A DNA stretch of 64,000 bases. Origin: Alloacidobacterium sp035547425 (GTDB taxonomy: Bacteria; Acidobacteriota; Terriglobia; Terriglobales; Acidobacteriaceae). The notes beneath the pieces are model-generated. The model worked only from the letters and a program-made list of their open reading frames with translations, did no database searches and was not told where the DNA came from. Shown here in pieces: positions 60,802 to 64,000 of the stretch. A program made the translations under genes and the position numbers. The stretch's first letter is position 1. The number at the start of each line of letters is the position of its first letter. The stretch is taken from contig DASZUU010000049.1 in assembly GCA_035547425.1 (NCBI GenBank), positions 185,240-249,239 of the forward strand, given 5' to 3'.

Positions 60802-62630
60802 CAGCCCACCTCCACTTGATGTCGTGAAGCAGAAACTGTCGCAACCGGCAGAATAAAGCTGAAAGTTGTGCCTTGGCCCAGGCGGCTCTCGACCGCCACC
60901 TGGCCGCCAAGTGTCTCAACCAGTCGGCGCACCAGCGCCAGGCCAAGTCCGGTGCCTTTGCTGGAGCTTTCTGAGAACCGCCCAAAGATGGTTGGCAAGC
61001 GCTCGGCTTCGATGCCTCGTCCGCTATCCCGGATGGCAAACTGAATACCGTTCTTCAGCTCGGTAGCCTCCATCCGGATCGAGCCGTCTTCAGGCGTGTA
61101 GCGAATTGCATTCGTCAGCAGGTTATCCAGAATGCTGCGGAGCGCGCGGCGATCGGCCTGTACATACGGCAAATCGGAGAATGCGTTCACCAATATTTCA
61201 ATCTTCTTTTGCTGCGCCTGTTCTCGGAAGCGGTGGTGCGCGTCCTCGAGAATATCAATAGGGCGCAGTCGCTCAATCTTCATCTCGCGCCGGCCCGTAT
61301 CGAGCTCTGCCACTTCGATCAGATCCGCCATCAGGTCATCGAGTTTCTCAGCTTCGTTCGTCGCGCCCTCAAGAATATCCGCTTGCAGCGGGCGCAATTC
61401 CCCGGCATGGCCGCGCGTGAGCGCGTAGAGCGCAAGCCGCAATCGCTGCAGCGGATCGCGCAGCTTTTCCGAAGCTACTGCAAGAAAGCGCGTTTTGAAG
61501 CGATCGATATCCTGCAGCTCTGTAACGTCTTCCAGAACGGTGACCGCGCCCAGAAGCTTGCCGTCAGAATCTCTCATAGGCGAAGTGCGAAGCCGATAGC
61601 TGCGATGGGCGCTGCCGATACGCATGGGCAGCAGTGCTGCTTCTCCTTCGCTGCCGCTTTCGCCGGTCACAGCCCGCTGCATGGAGACTGCATTGCGCAC
61701 AGCGTTCAATATTTTTTCGCCGCCCGGCGTATTCGTCAGGGCCATCTTGTCGGTAGCCGATTTTCCCAGCAGCTCCGTGGAAGCCTGGTTCAGCTTAAGC
61801 ACGCGCCCGCGGGCATCGGTCACAATCACCGGTTCAAAAATCGATTGCACGACAGCATCGCTTAGATGCTGTTCCATCTGCCGCCGTCCTGATTCCGTCT
61901 CCCGCAAATCGCGCAGGCGAATCGCAAGGCGATTGATCTCTGTAGCGATGATGCCCAAGTCATCGCTGCCGCTTACTTCGATGCGCTGGTTCAGCTCTCC
62001 CTGTCCGATCAATTGAGCGGTTTTGGCTGTTCTCCGCAGCGGCCAGATCACAAACAGCAAAGAAATGATGCCGACGCCAATCGCAATCAAAAGGCTCAAT
62101 CCCGAGGCTGTAATCAGCCGCGCTCGCAACATGGAGCGCTCGTGATCAAGCGTCGTCATCAGGTTGGCGCGGTTGGTAAAGAGCGTTCCCAGCGCATCGG
62201 AAATGTTCTGGTCAATTTCGTTAATCTGCGGACGAAGCGACTCTTCTTCCAGGCGAGGCAAACTTTCTGTGGAAGCGGTTTGCAGACGCGCCATCAGTTG
62301 TGCATGCTTTCGTTGTGCATTCTGCAGGGAAGGAGATAGTCGCACAGCCGCAATCATGCGCTGGTCTGTCACGCGCCCCTGGGCCAGCAGGTGCATTTTC
62401 AACGCATCTGCCTGATCTGTCTGCAAAGCAAGCCGCCCCACCAGCACCTGTTCCCGGGCAATGGAAGCCTGCACCTGCGACAAGGCGCTGACCTCAGCGT
62501 CGGCAGTCTGCTGTTGCGCATCCAGCGCTGAGAGATGCACAAATGAATGACGAACCAGCATTCCCAGTCCGCCAACCAGTGCGATCAACAATAGAAATCC
62601 AAGAATGAGTCTTTGATAAAGGCTCAGCAT
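60801..62630 (-). CDS. HAMP-PAS histidine-kinase-like protein lacking the phospho-accepting His
   Basis: 609 residues. TM1 is at about 7-26, a periplasmic helical region runs to about 170, then TM2 (ASGLSLLIAIGVGIISLLFV), HAMP, and PAS around 260-370 (VTDARGRVLKLNQASTELLG). The HATPase is intact: N-box ILDNLLTNAIRYTP, RDSGRGIEAERLPTIFGRF, and GTGLGLALVRRLVE. At the H-box it reads FLAVASEKLRDPLQR, with E388 in place of the His of S-HELRTPL. It lies in an operon with the KdpD-type protein. It may signal through that partner rather than by a phosphorelay, or be inactive as a kinase. Confidence 0.85.
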   Translation of the reverse strand: MLSLYQRLILGFLLLIALVGGLGMLVRHSFVHLSALDAQQQTADAEVSALSQVQASIAREQVLVGRLALQTDQADALKMHLLAQGRVTDQRMIAAVRLSPSLQNAQRKHAQLMARLQTASTESLPRLEEESLRPQINEIDQNISDALGTLFTNRANLMTTLDHERSMLRARLITASGLSLLIAIGVGIISLLFVIWPLRRTAKTAQLIGQGELNQRIEVSGSDDLGIIATEINRLAIRLRDLRETESGRRQMEQHLSDAVVQSIFEPVIVTDARGRVLKLNQASTELLGKSATDKMALTNTPGGEKILNAVRNAVSMQRAVTGESGSEGEAALLPMRIGSAHRSYRLRTSPMRDSDGKLLGAVTVLEDVTELQDIDRFKTRFLAVASEKLRDPLQRLRLALYALTRGHAGELRPLQADILEGATNEAEKLDDLMADLIEVAELDTGRREMKIERLRPIDILEDAHHRFREQAQQKKIEILVNAFSDLPYVQADRRALRSILDNLLTNAIRYTPEDGSIRMEATELKNGIQFAIRDSGRGIEAERLPTIFGRFSESSSKGTGLGLALVRRLVETLGGQVAVESRLGQGTTFSFILPVATVSASRHQVEVG

Positions 62631-62712
62631 GCAATCAGAGATTACCTGCTACCGAGACTAGTGGTAGCGCTCTTACGATGCAAGGCTGTTCTGCAATATT
62701 TTCCCCTTTGCT

Positions 62713-64000
62713 CTACAGCATCCTGCACACTTTTACAGCCGCATTGCGATATGGGCAATGGAGTTGCGTGCTCGCATCTGCTCCCAGCAGCAGCCAATCG
62801 GCGCCGGTTGGGCGCAGTTTTGATATGCGCTCTGCATCTGTCATGGATTCCAGCCCTCTTTGCCTATCTTCCAGCGTTTTCCATTGCGGAGCCAACTGCG
62901 GGAAAATTGCCACCACGCCGCCGTCCTTCAACTCGTCCGTCAGTTCGCTGCGCGAAGTCATCGCTCGAAAGCCCTGCGCATCGGCTGCATCCAGGTCGTG
63001 AACATCAGGATCGACCGCGAAAACCGCATTCGCGGGCGTATTGTTCCGTATCCAGAGAAAAGCCTGCTGCCACAAATTACGCGGAGCAGACCCCGGCCAT
63101 TCAACATGGGCGGACGTCGCATAAACCTGCTTCTGTACGTACAGCATCCCTGCCGCTGTCAAAATGAGCAGCGCCGCATTGCATAGAACCAATCGGCCTC
63201 GTAAATGCTTTCCTATGTATCCACCCAGCAAAATAACGCCCACTGCATAGATCATCTGAAAACTGCGTAACGGCTGGAGCCGTGCAAGCAGAAAATTTCC
63301 ATTCGCATGAATAAAGCAGATAGAGATAAGAATTGCTGTTGCGCCGGTGAACACGCAGGCTAAACAAAGCGTGCGCGCCGCCAATCCTGCCCCTCGAATA
63401 ACCGCAACCAACATCAACGCCGCCGGAGCGATCAGTCCTATCCATTCGTACCAGCGCCAATTCGCAAGGAAGAAGTAATACCGTGATTGCACAGCTTCCT
63501 GGTAGCCATAGGGCAATACCGTGTGACGCGCCATAACGTAGATCATCCCGCTTCCGGCAAAGGCCAGAAGGCAGGCTGATATTGTCATCTTCCAGTGCTT
63601 GCTCGCCGTCAGAATGCAGATTGTCAGAAAAGCGGCAAGATAAGCCGCCATCAACGGATGCATCAACGCAACCGCCAGGAGCCACAAAGCCACGCGCTTC
63701 CATTCGCGTCCCAGGCAAGCAGAGAGCGCAAGCAGCGAGAGTGGCGTCGAAAACGATCGCGCCGTAACATAAGGATCCATAATGGAGAGCGCGGTAGCCG
63801 CAACCGGCAGAGTAAACAATACCGCGCCCAGCAGAGTAGCCGTCCACTGGCGATAGCTGTCATCAAAGATGCGCCGCGACAATGACAAGCATCCGAGCAG
63901 GTACGTATAGATCGACAGGATGTACGCAATCAGTAAGCCGGTTTCAAGCGGCAGGTGAGTGATCCGCAGGCCTTCTGCAAAAATATGCGAAAAGAACGAC
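62713..64000 (-). CDS. Polytopic membrane protein, cut by the window edge
   Basis: The frame is open from the stop at 62713 to beyond 64000 (the ends of an N-terminal extension such as LETGLLIAYILSIYTYLLGC are visible), so the gene starts outside the window. About nine hydrophobic segments are followed by a soluble C-terminal part of about 130 residues (FLWIRNNTPANAVFAVDPDV is the signature stretch). This layout, with a membrane domain and an asparagine/proline-rich extracytoplasmic tail, resembles GT-C/PMT-like or related glycosyl-transfer proteins, but the catalytic acidic loop is not in the visible part. The function is left open. Confidence 0.6.
   Translation of the reverse strand, partial: SFFSHIFAEGLRITHLPLETGLLIAYILSIYTYLLGCLSLSRRIFDDSYRQWTATLLGAVLFTLPVAATALSIMDPYVTARSFSTPLSLLALSACLGREWKRVALWLLAVALMHPLMAAYLAAFLTICILTASKHWKMTISACLLAFAGSGMIYVMARHTVLPYGYQEAVQSRYYFFLANWRWYEWIGLIAPAALMLVAVIRGAGLAARTLCLACVFTGATAILISICFIHANGNFLLARLQPLRSFQMIYAVGVILLGGYIGKHLRGRLVLCNAALLILTAAGMLYVQKQVYATSAHVEWPGSAPRNLWQQAFLWIRNNTPANAVFAVDPDVHDLDAADAQGFRAMTSRSELTDELKDGGVVAIFPQLAPQWKTLEDRQRGLESMTDAERISKLRPTGADWLLLGADASTQLHCPYRNAAVKVCRML

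Noticed and set aside
59677..62630. Frameshifted or broken kdpD pseudogene
   Set aside because: Both genes have intact starts and stops with an ATGA overlap and complete domains, and the kinase half is of a different type, so a designed two-gene arrangement is more likely than a broken gene.
1..64000. CRISPR array, prophage, insertion sequences, rRNA
   Set aside because: No regularly spaced direct repeats, no transposase, integrase or structural phage genes, and no rRNA-like sequence were seen.

Overview
The window reads as a chromosomal segment of a Gram-negative Acidobacteriota, most likely class Terriglobia (Acidobacteriaceae). This is inferred from the combination of a GWxTD-domain secreted protein, an outer-membrane protein with a carboxypeptidase-regulatory-like N-terminus, a tannase-family esterase, a DUF4254-like protein, a PQQ dehydrogenase with an internal cytochrome c domain, and short dispersed intergenic repeats of a type common in that group. 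No rRNA, CRISPR array, transposase or phage gene was seen.

Layout. 1-7053: an AT-richer exopolysaccharide/O-antigen type cluster (two GT4 and one GT2 glycosyltransferases, EpsG-like polymerase, flippase, methyltransferase), bordered by tRNA-Lys(CTT). 7384-14378: cell-envelope genes (regulatory-domain outer-membrane protein, GWxTD protein, membrane-fusion protein plus ABC ATPase), PgsA and a 51-aa Cys-containing protein. 14530-21071: a complete isc operon (iscR-iscS-iscU-iscA-hscB-tautomerase-hscA-fdx-iscX) for Fe-S cluster assembly. HscB carries an N-terminal CxxC/CxxC zinc ribbon, as in mitochondrial HSC20. 21082-26216: an efflux operon (TolC, YtcA, HlyD/MdtN, FUSC/MdtO) resembling E. coli ytcA-mdtNOP in another order.

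26261-32105 is the most unusual region. Two esterase-fold proteins flank a 536-bp gap. The gap holds a strong candidate bacterial Y RNA, made of a long stem with one bulged C followed by a tRNA-like module with D-arm and perfect T-arm. It lies directly upstream of a Ro60/Rsr (TROVE + vWA) gene. Downstream are an ATP-grasp ligase with a Lys-rich tail and a YbdK-type carboxylate-amine ligase, then a long terminator hairpin.

32225-44817 carries mixed metabolic and housekeeping genes: tannase-like esterase, two paralogous unknown proteins, M29 aminopeptidase, GalT, an ATP-grasp protein, TPR and exported proteins, YvcK, RlmN and an M16 peptidase. 45057-54983 carries SucA (2-oxoglutarate dehydrogenase E1), HemQ, Tmk, DNA polymerase III delta', a divergent N-terminally extended Hfq, Sua5, a CYTH protein, a TonB-domain protein behind a Shine-Dalgarno-masking hairpin, and a chemoreceptor. 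55258-64000 carries a Tat-exported sulfatase, the PQQ dehydrogenase, a cytochrome c, tRNA-Lys(TTT), a split KdpD-like pair whose kinase lacks the phospho-accepting His, and an edge-truncated polytopic membrane protein.

All starts, folds and motifs were read by eye; no searches or folding programs were run.
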